A DNA stretch of 26,345 nt. Source: Chara braunii. Its lineage: Eukaryota; Streptophyta; Charophyceae; Charales; Characeae. Positions 8,469-18,740 of this stretch are shown here, piece after piece. How positions within the stretch are numbered: the first letter of the stretch is position 1; each line of letters begins with the position of its first letter. Under the pieces are notes generated by a model that saw only the letters and a list, made by a program, of their open reading frames with translations, made no database searches and was not told where the DNA came from. Where the stretch lies: positions 1,630,610 through 1,656,954 of the forward strand of contig BFEA01000247.1 of NCBI GenBank assembly GCA_003427395.1, written 5' to 3'. A program made the translations under genes and the position numbers.

Positions 8469-9488
8469 TGCAGTAACCCTGTTCAGAAGTAGCCCGGGGC
8501 CCAGAACTCAAGCCCCAGGCAATGCAGACCTGAGTTGGTCTGCGCTGGGCTGTGTGACCAAGACACGCCCAGGCCTAAGTCTGTCACGTTTGGCTGTGTG
8601 ACCGAACGCTGCACACAGGAAATTCAAGGGTCAAAGTCAAGTGTGGAGTCAAAGGTACCGCACCCAGGCCCTTGGTTGGATACACTCACTTGTTGTGCGC
8701 AGGTACCCAGACAAGCATCCAGGCCGGAGGGAAATCGGTTTCAGACCAATCTGGGCCTTACTTTGCATCAAGATCTGATGGCTAATGGTGGTAGTATCCA
8801 GGGTCCAGACCCTGAGTCAACGCTACATAAGCGCTGACTTTCTTGGCTTTGACATTCATTCTGTCTTACGTCGATGTTGTCTTCTCGCGTTGACAACGAC
8901 TCTGGCTCGATGCTGCGAAGCTGGTTGAGCGCTGGCTCTGCGCTGGCATTGTGTCTACGGCGACGCACTGCCGGTCCGACATGGTGGCTGGCTTGCACCT
9001 GTCTTCTTGGCATGCTGACGTGGCAGCTGCCATGCGCTGTCGCTGATGTGGCTGCTGCCACGTGTACTACTGGTTGACAAGGCGAAGCTATGTGACTTGT
9101 GTTGCTGTTCTGATTATCGTCATTCAGGAGGAGATCAAGACTGTGGAGAGATCGTGGATACTTACCTGGTTGTCTTCATGTCGACATTGCTCCATTGCTG
9201 ATGAGGGACTGACTAGACGTGCCACGTGGCACATTGTAGTAGAACTTCGGATATGTGTTCAGACTATTGATTATTTGAGGTGGTGATTGAGGAGGGAGCC
9301 CGAAGCAGGAGTGGGCTTTGTTTATTCCTCTCCTTTGTCTAATCTCCCTCCTCTCTCCTTCGTCTGTGTATGATTATCTCATCTCGTTCTATCTGGACAC
9401 GAGTCTGATTATTGATAATCATCAGCGGGTTGACATTCATCTGGACTTGCATTGTTGACAACTGTCTTCACGATCTGGGTTCATTGCA
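8469..9488 (+). repeat. 3' long terminal repeat
   Basis: 1020 bp, TGCAGTAACCC to GGTTCATTGCA, about 96% identical by eye to the 5' LTR. The sequence just before it (8430-8468) is not a clear polypurine tract, so either the tract is degraded or it lies farther upstream (GAAAGAAGGG at about 8409). Confidence 0.93.
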
Positions 9489-9492
9489 GGCT
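9489..9492 (+). other. target-site duplication GGCT, right
   Basis: Copy of 1571-1574, directly after the terminal CA of the 3' LTR. Confidence 0.6.
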
Positions 9493-9743
9493 CTTCTGCA
9501 AGCTGCTGTAGTTTTCCGGTTGCATCATCAACAGTTTAGACCCATACCAATATCGGAGTCATGTGAGCGTGGTCTGGGAGCTCAGGCCTCTCGGCAAATG
9601 GCAAAGCAGGCAGTGACAAGCAGCCACGTTGCACAGTTGGGCAGTTTAACTGCTGCGGGCCCTGGCAACTATCTGAATTGGGCCTGGGCGCAGACACTTT
9701 GGCCCAATGCGAAGTTACTGGTCAGATGCACACCAGGCCCAAG
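9493..9743 (+). repeat. interspersed repeat, copy 2, right half
   Basis: Matches 930-1190 of copy 1 (TTCTGCAAGCTGCTGTAGTT onwards, ending near GCACACCAGGC). Joining it to 1320-1570 restores the order seen in copy 1, confirming where the retrotransposon inserted. Confidence 0.65.
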
Positions 9744-10524
9744 CAGCCGGGAGCAGGACTTGCACTTTCCATATAGGAAAGTGTTGTGCCCAGCAAGTGG
9801 ACATTCTGGCCTTGGCAGGCATCGCGGCCATGCTGCTGCATTGTAGCACGAGCGGCTGCCTAGCGCTGGCTGGCCAGAGGCGCACACGAGCGCTAGAGGG
9901 CAGGGGGGGCGGCCATCGCCGGGCTGCTGGGGCGCGTCCTGGTGATGGTGATGGTGGTCTTCTGGTGTCGGGATTGCACACTGTGGGGAGTCGAGGGATG
10001 ACGTGAGAGGAATGGAGGCACGCACTTGGTGCTGGCAGTCTGCATTGGCAACGTTGTCATGTACATTGGTCTTCAGCTCAAAGTGACTCCTGTTGCATAT
10101 ACGTAGAGTAGGCTAGCGCAGGCTGAGTAGAGTAGGCTGGGCGCTGTGCGCCAATCAAGGAAGAGCAGCATTGGACACTATGTTGGTGTGGCGAGAGAGT
10201 GTCGACATTGACATTTGAGTTCATTGTATTGCTGTCTGGTATCTCGGTGCATTTCCTTTCTGCTTGGTATACGACTATATGGTCTACAGTGTGCTATTGC
10301 AATTTGCATTTCTGCCTATTGCTCTCACTCATTTTCCTTGCATCCTTTCTTCTTTTTCAAAAGGGTGATGGCCTTGAGATATCATCGTTGAACTGACCAG
10401 CCCCAGGTAAATTCAGAGTTTTTTTTTCATTATTAATTTCCATTCATCAGATTCCATTTGAATTCGAACTCTGCTCTGCATTTTCAACAGTTTGAAGGTG
10501 TTCCAACTGAGCTAGGCTAGTTGG
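9744..10524. other. no recognised gene
   Basis: GC-rich to about 10030, with short open frames on both strands that show no family features. A short GTAGAGTAGGCT duplication lies near 10103-10139. The part from 10200 to 10520 is T-rich. I see no USE element or TATA box of plant snRNA type ahead of the U2-like sequence. Confidence 0.4.
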
Positions 10525-10668
10525 TTTTCTCGGCCTTTTGGCTAAGATCAAGTGTAGCACCTGCTCCTCAGCCCCCAGACGGGGTCTTGGCATCCACATT
10601 GAGCTGCCATGGGCCTCGCTTGAGGAGCAGGTGTCTGCCGCCGTGGGCGTAGCCACGGGGGGCATGCG
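10525..10668 (+). ncRNA. U2 snRNA-like sequence with divergent 3' domain
   Basis: From about 10525 to 10557 the sequence reproduces the 5' domain of U2: TTCTCGGCCTTTTGGCTAAG (stem-loop I) followed by ATCAAGTGTAG. The branch-site recognition element, normally GUAGUA, reads GTAGCA here (10555-10560 region). After that the similarity to U2 stops. CACCTGCTCCTCA (10558-10570) pairs perfectly with TGAGGAGCAGGTG (10621-10633) around a 50-base loop that itself holds CCCC/GGGG. Then TGCC-G-CCGTGG (10636-10646) pairs with CCACGG-GG-GGCA (10653-10664) as a terminal hairpin. No Sm site (AUUUUUG) is visible, and no plant USE or TATA precedes it. It may be a U2 variant, a U2 pseudogene, or the head of a U2-derived SINE. 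Confidence 0.55.
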
Positions 10669-11159
10669 TTTTCTATTGTTATTTATTGTTTGAATAAGAG
10701 GGGAGGAGATAAGGAGGGGAAGTGGGTTGGCGAAGAAGGGGGAATTGTCCTTGGTCTTTTGCCGGTGTGCGTCCGCCTTCTTCTTCTTTCTTTCTTCTTC
10801 TTCGTCTTCTTTACCTCTCTCTCCTCTCGAGTTCATTCATTTCTTCTTGCAATTGGACGGCATTGTACTTCCTTGTGAATTTGCACTTCGGAATTGGCCA
10901 GGATCGTAACGAGTGTGAAGAGTTACAATACAAACGCACTGAGGTGCTGATCTAACAACTGATATGAATGTAGCCACTGGCTTCCTCTTTCAAGGCAGAC
11001 CGGTCCATGCATGTGAGAATGATAAAGCAATGTATTAATGCTGGACAAACTTGCTTCTGGTTACAATGATGCCGAGGTGTGGTGATCAGTCCATCATAGT
11101 TGGGTTTCTTGGCCCTTCGTTCCTCCTCTGGTATGGCTGTTGTTGTTTGATTGCCCCAG
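10669..11159. other. pyrimidine-rich stretch, no recognised gene
   Basis: A C/T-rich run with TTCTTC repeats spans about 10775-10855. The end (about 11112-11159) is T-rich and closes in CCCCAG, a plausible 3' splice site for the open frame that follows. Confidence 0.3.
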
Positions 11160-11378
11160 ACTGATGACATTTACACAAGGGTGGCTGCGCACCGAATGAG
11201 AGTTAAAGGAGCAGAGTTTGGCTGTGTATTTCTCCCCAACAAGAGCCATGCCAGGTTCATTGAGACCCATCTTATCAAGGAGCTGGAGAAAAGGGGAGTG
11301 CCACTGGTACCAGTATTGAACGATCGAGCACATCGGTATTTTGGAATGCAAAGGGCAGATCCTCGTGACAGTTCTTAA
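11160..11378 (+). CDS. possible terminal exon, unrecognised protein
   Basis: The frame opens just after a T-rich tract ending CCCCAG and codes about 72 residues before TAA at 11376-11378. Composition looks protein-like, with alternating hydrophobic and charged stretches: FGCVFLPNKSHARFIETHLI, KELEKRG, then VPVLNDRAHRYFG. The spacing of an Arg, a Glu in ARFIETHLI and an Asn in VLND is reminiscent of the second half of GIY-YIG nuclease domains, but the GIY and YIG motifs are not present upstream, so this is only a hint. There is no Met at a sensible start; an upstream exon would be required, and I could not find one between 10670 and 11150. It may be a gene remnant. Confidence 0.35.
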   Translation, partial: TDDIYTRVAAHRMRVKGAEFGCVFLPNKSHARFIETHLIKELEKRGVPLVPVLNDRAHRYFGMQRADPRDSS

Positions 11379-12022
<644 letters not shown>

Positions 12023-12368
12023 ACCATTCTCTTGGCATGCCTTTTTCTCGACTGCTGAGGCATGGTGAGTTTGTTTGGCACTAAAGAGTAAGCATCTTTT
12101 GTGTGGTTGTAAAACTGCTGATCGTACATTATTTGGAACGAGGAAGGGAACTTCATGTCGCTCTACCTCTCGTCGCTCTCGGCACCTTGTCTTGATAATC
12201 TTTCTTTTTGAGTGCTATGTCCCTCAGTGTTGCCAAGCTCTTAGGCGAATTTCTTGCAAACACATCTTTTTGGATGTTTCCCACTCATGATATGCTGTGG
12301 AGAAGAAAGTGGCTTAGGCTGGTTCACCATAATTCTTCAGATGAACTGACATAAATAATTTTGCACAG

Positions 12369-12501
12369 TTCTGAAGTGGCCAAGCCTGGAGAAGCCATGG
12401 ACACGAGTGTTTGACTACCTGACACGTCGCAGTGGCTGCAGCAGGGCTCCATGGACCCAACTCTGTTATCCTTGGGTCCCCAACACTGCAGAAATGCTCA
12501 G
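12369..12501 (+). other. candidate internal exon
   Basis: A 133-base stretch is bounded by TTTTGCACAG on the left and CAG|GTTATT on the right, both plausible splice sites. One frame (from 12371) is open throughout and rich in Trp and Pro: LKWPSLEKPWTRVFDYL, then APWTQLCYPWVPNTAEML. I do not recognise the family. It could belong to the same broken gene as 11160-11378, or be chance. Confidence 0.2.
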
Positions 12502-13380
12502 GTTATTATGTTAGAAAAACTTAGAATATCACCATCATTTGGCATGCAATCACATCATGCCCCTTAAGCGGCATTGGCTGCGGGGGGGAAGTTCATGGTC
12601 CACTTTGCACCGGGCCCCGGGCCAAAATTTTGCAGGAGCAGTTGGATCGGAACGATCCATGGCGAGGGAGCACGCTCAGACGTTTTTTACCCAATTGTTA
12701 CCCTCGCAGAAGCTACCCCGTCCCCGTGAGGTTGGCGGCGCGGCCGGTCGTGCACGACCACCGATGAACGGGAATATCTCATGTGCACGACCACCGATGA
12801 ACGGGAATATCTCGTGGCTGAAACCGTCTGATAGGCGGGCATTTGTCACTTCGGGTTTCCTCCTTTTCCCTTTCGTGCGCATTCTTTTTTCTTTTTTCCA
12901 GGGGGGGTTGTCATTGCCATTTTGTTGTGCTGCCTGTCCTCATTGTCGTTTCGTTGCGCTGCGGTTGTCAGTTCCTCATTCCGCTGTGCCCACCCAGGCG
13001 TTTGTCAGCTGTTGTAACCCGGATCGTTGCGACGGCGTTCGTCAGCTGTCGAAAGTCGGGTGGCCTCATTGTGTCTTTTTTCTTTTTCTGTTTTTTTTTT
13101 TACCATTTCTGGATTTATGCGTGTCATCCTTGCACAGGGGCCATGCTAAGTTTCTCTGTATCATTCCAGTTTTAACGGATGTCCTGAAGGACGGGTCGCC
13201 TCTTTTTTTTCCCCTGGTGCCAAGAAGAACGTGCATTGAAAGAAAGATAATAATTCCCCCCCCCAAAAAAAAAAACATAATAATGTGCGACATTGAGAAT
13301 GATTCTCTCATTCTGACGGGATGCATAGCTTTGAAAGGATTTTACGATGCAGACCCGTGAAAGCCGGCATCAAATCCCCA
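12502..13380. other. low-complexity region with no convincing gene
   Basis: An open frame of 273 codons crosses here, but its residue make-up (runs of Phe from poly-T, no family pattern) argues against a real protein. Poly-T runs at about 12885-12900 and 13073-13100 and a C/A run at 13257-13274 suggest repeat-derived DNA. Confidence 0.4.
12750..12813 (+). repeat. perfect 31 bp direct duplication, period 33
   Basis: GTGCACGACCACCGATGAAC and the following 11 bases occur at 12750-12780 and again at 12783-12813 without mismatch, so the duplication is recent or constrained. Confidence 0.85.
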
Positions 13381-13399
13381 AGAGTCCAGAAACTTCCTA

Positions 13400-14044
13400 A
13401 GTCCCTAGTCCCAGCTTCACATACTGTAGGTCCGATAGGCCAGTGAAGCGTCATTGGTCTGAGTTAGGAAACATCCGGAAAAGTCAGGTCGGGGTAGATT
13501 CGGTCCGGTACCCCACATAAAAGTCCGGAAGGTCCAAGCAAAGTCCAATTCCTATCCCCAAGTCCACAAAAATTGAAGCAAGTCCCAGGAATCTTGGGGA
13601 AGCTTCCCGACTGACAAAATGATTGCAACAGAGGCCGTGGCTGACCGGTATCGGTGTGACACAGGCCAAGCAACGTCCAATTCCTATATTTAGCCGCTAC
13701 AGTGCAGCAACGGACACAGTTGTTCATTCGTGAAGTTGTGGAAGCGCTGCTGCTGCTTGTGTGACCGAGCGACTTCGGCAAGACAACGCTCGAGGAAGAA
13801 GGGAGCGTCGACGACAACCATAGCTAGGGTAGTGTCAGAGACCGGAAGGTAGTGTCAGAGACCGCAGGGTGGTGGCAGAGACCACAGGAGACGTGCACTT
13901 TTTTTGTATAATAAAGACAATTTGTGTTTCAACCTCTCATGTGATTCTTGTGTCTCAGCTTTCACTTCCAAGTGTGAATGCTCATCTGGACGCCCGTTGC
14001 ATGTGTGTACGAGGTTGAGGGTGGTTGACTTGCGAATCATTGCA
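13400..14044 (+). repeat. probable LTR of a second retroelement
   Basis: The right edge is set by TTGCA at 14040-14044 followed one base later by a PBS. Inside are a TATA-like CCTATATTTAG near 13683, three 20 bp tandem copies of GGTAGTGTCAGAGACCG-type sequence (about 13829-13888), and an AATAAA at about 13909 within TGTATAATAAAGAC. That is the expected order of LTR promoter, transcribed region and poly(A) signal. The left edge is not clear, and no second LTR copy is present in the window, so 13400 is approximate. Confidence 0.55.
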
Positions 14045-14045
14045 T

Positions 14046-14057
14046 TGGTATCCGAGC
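14046..14057 (+). other. primer binding site of the second retroelement
   Basis: TGGTATCCGAGC matches the initiator tRNA-Met PBS TGGTATCAGAGC at 11 of 12 positions and lies one base after a CA-ended LTR-like sequence. Confidence 0.65.
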
Positions 14058-14896
14058 TGGATCCTGCTGCATCCGCTTGGAAAAGCAGCGCTGGCAAGGA
14101 GTAAGGTCTGCAGGCAGTAATTTAAAAAAAAAAAAAAAAACATCGGGGTTTGAGTGGAGTGAGGGCTGAAGTAGAAGTGGCCTGGAAAGGGAGAGCCGCA
14201 CACGTACCTGTGATTGAGGAGCGACATCAAGAGGACGTCATCAAGATTAGTGAAGTGCTTCTTACCCTGGCCCTTGTCTTTCATGCAATCTATTTTTTTT
14301 TGTCCCGGTACCTTCCCTGAGCTTTCCTGGAGACCTCTGCTGCAATCAGTCATTTCTGCTGATGTCAACTGGTCGCACTTCGTCTTTGCTGCTCGAGTCT
14401 TTCAGAATGTCTTACGTGTTGAGGATGCATGTTGACTGAACCCATTAGCTTGATGAATCACCCTTGTGGGCATGAGCGGCGGGCGGTTGTAAAATAACCC
14501 GGCTAGCCCAATGACCGGTACTGACCGGCATGGCCCTGAACCAGAGTTGATGCAGTGAAGGGAGTAGGTTGCTAGGTAGATGCTCGGCAGCTGGATGTAT
14601 CACCAGAGAGTACGCGGGCTCATCAAACAGCGCTAAAAGCTTTCAGGATCACGCTAAATTGACCATCTAGACTGTTTGGGATTTCCCCCAAACTGTTTGG
14701 TAGATTCCCACGCGTTATGCACCTGTTCGCCACTCTGTTTTCAACTGAGAAAACAACGTTAGACTTGTAGGGAGCGATGGGCAGGAGTGGCTGGTAGCCG
14801 AATCGGTGCCGACGCAGTGAGGGGCTTTCAGTTTTGAGAACGAACTTACATCCGGTGGCCTCGACTCCCTGTTTGCGTCGTTAAATAATTCCTGAA
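14058..14896. other. probable leader of the second retroelement
   Basis: Lies between the PBS and the gag remnant. It has an A run at 14123-14140 and otherwise no coding frame I can support. Confidence 0.35.
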
Positions 14897-15172
14897 GTCC
14901 TTGCTGGCAGACCTTAAACAGCTGGCTGGCCACCAGCTCTCCAGGGGAGTGTAGTGACGGATGTGGGGAAGGGAAATAGAAGTTGTAGAGTTAGTAGACC
15001 CTGATCTAAGTCAGGACTAGGATTAGGTTTTGAGGTCCTTGCTGGCAGACCTTAAACAGCTGGCTGGCCACCAGCTCTCTAGGGGAGTGTAGTGACGGAC
15101 GTGGGGAAGGGAAATAAAAGTTGTAGAGTTAGTAAACCCTGATCTAGGTCAGCACTAGGATTAGGTTTTGAG
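14897..15172 (+). repeat. 138 bp tandem duplication
   Basis: GTCCTTGCTGGCAGACCTTA begins at 14897 and again at 15035, and the two units stay collinear to GATTAGGTTTTGAGGT with only a few substitutions. Confidence 0.9.
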
Positions 15173-15399
15173 GTAAGTAGGTCTTAAGGACTAGGTCTAC
15201 GTGGTGAGGAGGCGGAGTCCACATACTGTGCCTGGATCTCACCATGGATGACTATCCTGTATTTGGTTTTTTTGGCCCTTGGCGTGATATGGGCACCCCT
15301 CCTTCGCATGCTCTTCCCACTATGATTCCGCCATGCCTTCAGGTTGGGAGTTGTCTCTGGATCCAGTAGGTCCACGCTACCACACAACCGTATACCGCG

Positions 15400-16640
15400 G
15401 AGGAGCAAGCCAAAATCAATGCAAAATTGGTGGAGTAAAAGGAAAAGAAGGCGAAGAGATTGAGAAAGAAAGAGGAGGAGATAAATAAGAAAATGGAAGA
15501 TGAAAAAAGGAAGCTAAAGGAAGAGCAGAAAAGAGTAGAAGAAAAGTTACGAAAGGAAATGGAATAAGAGGCAAGGAAGATCGTAGAGGCAGAAGAGGCT
15601 GAAGTGCTGGAGGAAGAAGAGAATCAGAGAGGAGGAGAAAGACATCAGGAAGAAGGGGAAAGTAGCCAGCAGCAAGAGGAAGCCCACGAGTGGCTGGCTG
15701 GGTTCGACTTTCTGAGGAGAGGCTGGCAGATGAAAGTGAAGAGCAACTAGAAGCGTTACGGGGAAAACTGCAGACTGCTGACCCTCGTGAGAGAGCCCTC
15801 CTAATTGAGGAACAGGTGAGTGCCATTAGTGCTAGGCTCGTGGCGTAGAAGAGAGGAGAGCTTGAGGAAGAAAAGAGGTGAAAGGAGGAGGAAGAAGTGA
15901 TCCAGCGAAAGCTGAAAAAGAAACATGAAGGGGGAGTTGATGTCCAAGCTCGGTTAGCCCTCCTCACCTCATCGAAGTAGTCCTTCACTCCGCACAGGAG
16001 AACGCTGCGACCCGTATTGCTATAGAACGAATAAAAGCCCACCAAGAATAAATTACATAGTAGCGAACCTCCACCAGATCGAACAGAGAGCTGCTCACCA
16101 CACCTATAGGCTAGAAGATATCCTTGTGAACAAACTCACAGAGGTGGCACCCAGATGAAGGGTGGAGGAGGCGAAGGACCTGGAGAGAGAAATGGTGATG
16201 GTGGAGATGGTGGCAAGAAGGGAGGAGATCGGAAAGAAGATGGGAGGCAGCTTGAGGGGAAGAGAAGGGAAAAAATGAAGGTGAAGACTCCCTTTACGAT
16301 CACTGGGGCAAAGGGCGAAAGCTTTGTATAATGGGAGGCGGCCATGTACCTGTATGTGCAGCTAATTCCCCACTTCGATAAAGCATTGATGGTGAGTTCG
16401 TGCTTACGGGGAGATGCTGCGAATTTTGTTTTGTCTCTAATGAGAAGCTCCGGCCGCGAAAGCATGGCAGCGTATTCACAACAAACTGATATACAGAAAA
16501 GTTCTTTAGGGCTCTGAATGCGAGGTTTGAGGGCAAAAAACAAGCCCGGTGAGATGAGTATTTGCTCCTAAATATATGTAACCGACAGTGGAGGATCATG
16601 TCTTCCCTTAAGTCCACCATGGACGAGTTGCTGCAGTGAC
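15400..16640 (+). pseudogene. gag remnant of a second retroelement
   Basis: Starting at 15400 the frame reads EEQAKINAKLVE, then a long Lys/Glu-rich coiled coil (KKEEEINKKMEDEKRKLKEE and on), broken by stops at about 15436 and 15567 and by later frameshifts. Further pieces in shifted frames read LEALRGKLQTADPRERALLI (about 15745-15805) and VANLHQIEQRAAHHTYRLED (about 16061-16120). From about 16277 the sequence KTPFTITGAKGESF then AAMYLYVQLIPHFDKAL and LRGDAANFVLSLM marks the capsid-like core, ending near 16640 with LKSTMDELLQ. The layout (coiled coil, then K-x-PFTF/I, then a Trp/Tyr-rich core) is the same as in the first element's gag, but the sequences are very different. It is clearly inactive. 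An open frame on the opposite strand is a shadow. Confidence 0.75.
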
Positions 16641-16744
16641 CCGATCATGGCTTTACCGCAAAGCAGATTTGAAGAACTTCGCTCATGAACGATGGAATGT
16701 GCGAGGTGCTAGGTATCCAAACTCAGATGATCAGAGATGAGTAG

Positions 16745-16880
16745 TTGAGGATCTCGATGGCAAGATCCGCTCACATGTGGAAGACTATTTCAGTGGACCG
16801 TACACGTCCCCGTGGTTTTGTTTTGTTCAAACCAAATGGAGTAATCAGGTGGGTGCAGGATTTACAACGATTGATGTCGT
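16745..16880 (+). pseudogene. reverse transcriptase fragment (fingers region)
   Basis: The frame reads DRTRPRGFVLFKPNGVIRWV then QDLQRL. It aligns by pattern with the beginning of Ty3/gypsy RT, where a KPNGKxRWVQDLQxLN-type motif precedes the palm. The sequence loses similarity at about 16880, so only some 40 codons remain. It lies 100 bp after the gag remnant on the same strand, so it probably belongs to the same element with protease deleted or unrecognisable. Confidence 0.7.
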
Positions 16881-17058
16881 GGCGTCAAGGGATGATGGTG
16901 GTCTGCCAAACGCTGATCAACTTTCAGAAGCATGAACAGTGTCGCACTTTTTCTAGTCGGGCCTCTTTAGGCGACCAGAAAGCCAACAGGCTGTCACGCA
17001 AGATTTTGGATGACTTTTGTAATAAATAAAATAAAATAAATAAAGCAAATCCCTTCCT

Positions 17059-17373
17059 GTTGTGTGCGTCTGGCTTCGAGCGAGACCCTTCAATTGCGGT
17101 CCTCGCCTATCCCCGGTCTTAGGAATCTCTTCTTTTGATTCAGAACAACAAAGAATCATGCAAATAATAATCATAAAACTCTTGTATGTCATGCATGTAT
17201 CGATTTTGCAATTTTGTTGTGTGCGTCCGGCTTCGAGTGAGACCCTTCAATTGCGATCTTCACCGGTCCCTGATCTTANAGGAATCTTTTATTTTGATTC
17301 GGAACAACAAAGAATTATGCAAATAATTATCATAAAACTTTGGTATGTCATGCATGTATCGATTTTGCAATTT
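17059..17373 (+). repeat. 157 bp tandem duplication plus partial third copy
   Basis: GTTGTGTGCGTC starts units at 17059 and 17216, and both run to CGATTTTGCAATTTT. A truncated further copy (CATAAAACTCTGGTATGTCA) lies at about 17431-17470. A single N sits in the second unit at 17279. Confidence 0.9.
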
Positions 17374-17889
17374 TTACTAATTTTGAGAACTGTGACAAGA
17401 ACATTAGGGAAGCACAAAGCAAAGCAAAGACACACTGTATCATAAAACTCTGGTATGTCATGCATATATCAACCAAATTCAATGCAGAGAATCAAGACTG
17501 ACCGACTCAAAGCAAAGACAAAGATGAATGATCATGTGAGAGAAGAGGAGAGCTTTTTATCGCAGCAAGGCCACAAATGAACAGACAAATCATAGAACCA
17601 TTGTCACTTTAGTCAGCCCTCTCTCTCCTCTTTGAAGGTCATATTATACTCGGAGATCAGACAATGGTTAGTATGTTGTCCAATGATCCTTGAGCGAGTC
17701 TGATTAGTGCTGACCTATACTTGAGAGGTCTGTCGCGGCCTGTATCTCATTACTGTGCTAAAGTTCTGAGTCTGCTTTTCAACATATCATAGTTGTCGTG
17801 CGCAAGAAAGTCTCGCTTTGCATTTGCTGTACTGAAATACTTGTCGATTTTAAAATTGATCATTTATCATTCGATTAGTCTTGCTGAGC
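17374..17889. other. no recognised gene
   Basis: Apart from the partial repeat copy near 17431 I see no coding frame or RNA motif. Confidence 0.3.
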
Positions 17890-18177
17890 ACTAATGTCAC
17901 CAAGAACTCTTGCTGTGGCATAAATTGTTGTTGCTGTCACCAAGAGAGCCCGGTATGACGAACACTTTGTTGTTGTCACTAGGATTGCCTGCTGTGACGA
18001 GCACCCTGGTTGCTGCCACTGGGATCTTCCGTTGTGGCCAACATTGTCGCTGCTCTACTGTCACTGGAACTGCCCACTTGACCAGCGTTGTCCTTGCTAC
18101 CACTGGGACCTCCCGCTATGGCCAGCACTGACGCTGCTGTCACCAGGAGTGCCTGTTGTAACCAGCGGTCCCTTAAG
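17890..18177 (+). repeat. degenerate ~40 bp minisatellite, about seven units
   Basis: The motif TGCTGTCACCAGGA and variants recurs at about 17895, 17935, 17974, 18014, 18058, 18097 and 18137, a spacing of 39-45 bases. The other half of each unit reads like CCCGCTATGGCCAGCAC. Confidence 0.75.
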
Positions 18178-18179
18178 AA

Positions 18180-18740
18180 TGAAACCTGCTGAGAGTAAAC
18201 TGAGATCATCGATAGAGTTTACTCAATCTGAACTTACCGAAACTGAAAATTGAGCTCACTGAAGTTAATTTGAGCTTACCAACACTCGGCTGAATTCATT
18301 GGAAACTGAATGGAGTTCACTGAGACTGATTCAAGCTTACTGAGATCGAACTGGATTTGCTGAATGAGATACGAATTAGCCGAGATTGCACTGTTTTCAC
18401 AAAATTTGAAATGAACCCATCAAACCGAACTGGACTTTCTTAGATGAAACTGAACTCACCGAACTTACTGAAAACTGAATTTGGGAGGAATCCAACGAAG
18501 CTGCAACTGAGTTCACTGAGACTGAACTGAACCTTTCCTTGAAAGCCACACTTCGATCTGAAATCAATGTCGAGCTGAACTTATTGAGATGAAACAGAAC
18601 TCACCGATGCTGAACTGGCATTACTCAAATTGATCTTAGTTCTCTGAATCTGCAGTGAACTTACTGAAAATGATATGAGTTCGTTCTGAAAATCTCTACT
18701 GAAAACTAAAACTGGGTTCATCGACCCTGAACTGAAGATG
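18180..18740 (+). repeat. ACTGA-rich quasi-periodic repeat
   Basis: Variants of TGAACTCACTGAGACTGA recur throughout at loose ~18-22 base intervals (for example 18228-18262, 18308-18340, 18440-18530, 18580-18625). Stops in all frames make coding unlikely; it looks like an old, diverged minisatellite. Similar but weaker material continues at 19090-19240. Confidence 0.55.

Larger units (their letters stand above)
1575..9488 (+). mobile_element. Ty3/gypsy chromovirus LTR retrotransposon, defective
   Basis: The order is 5' LTR (1575-2593), tRNA-Met PBS, ~1 kb leader, gag, truncated pol (RT thumb, RNase H, integrase), chromodomain, 3' LTR (8469-9488), all on one strand. The LTRs begin TG and end CA and are flanked by GGCT on both sides. 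By eye the two LTRs differ at roughly 4% of positions, many of them C/T or G/A, as expected of methylated DNA decaying after insertion. The element cannot move alone. Protease and the RT catalytic region are missing, several in-frame stops and at least one frameshift are present, and integrase is split by a block containing other repeats and the assembly gap. The chromodomain fused after the integrase GPY/F region places it among chromoviruses. Confidence 0.92.

Noticed and set aside
13066-13326. Minus-strand open frame rich in Lys and Gly
   Set aside because: Driven by poly-A/poly-G low complexity; no motif is recognised.
12539-13360. Long open frame of 273 codons
   Set aside because: Residues reflect poly-T and GC-rich repeats, no family pattern or splice context is visible, and a 33-base duplication lies inside it.
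15416-16045. Open frame of 209 codons on the minus strand
   Set aside because: It is the complement of the Lys/Glu-rich coiled-coil gag remnant, which produces Ser/Leu/Phe-rich nonsense on the opposite strand.
17890-18177. CRISPR-like array
   Set aside because: Units are diverged tandem repeats without constant repeat and variable spacer alternation, and the genome is eukaryotic.
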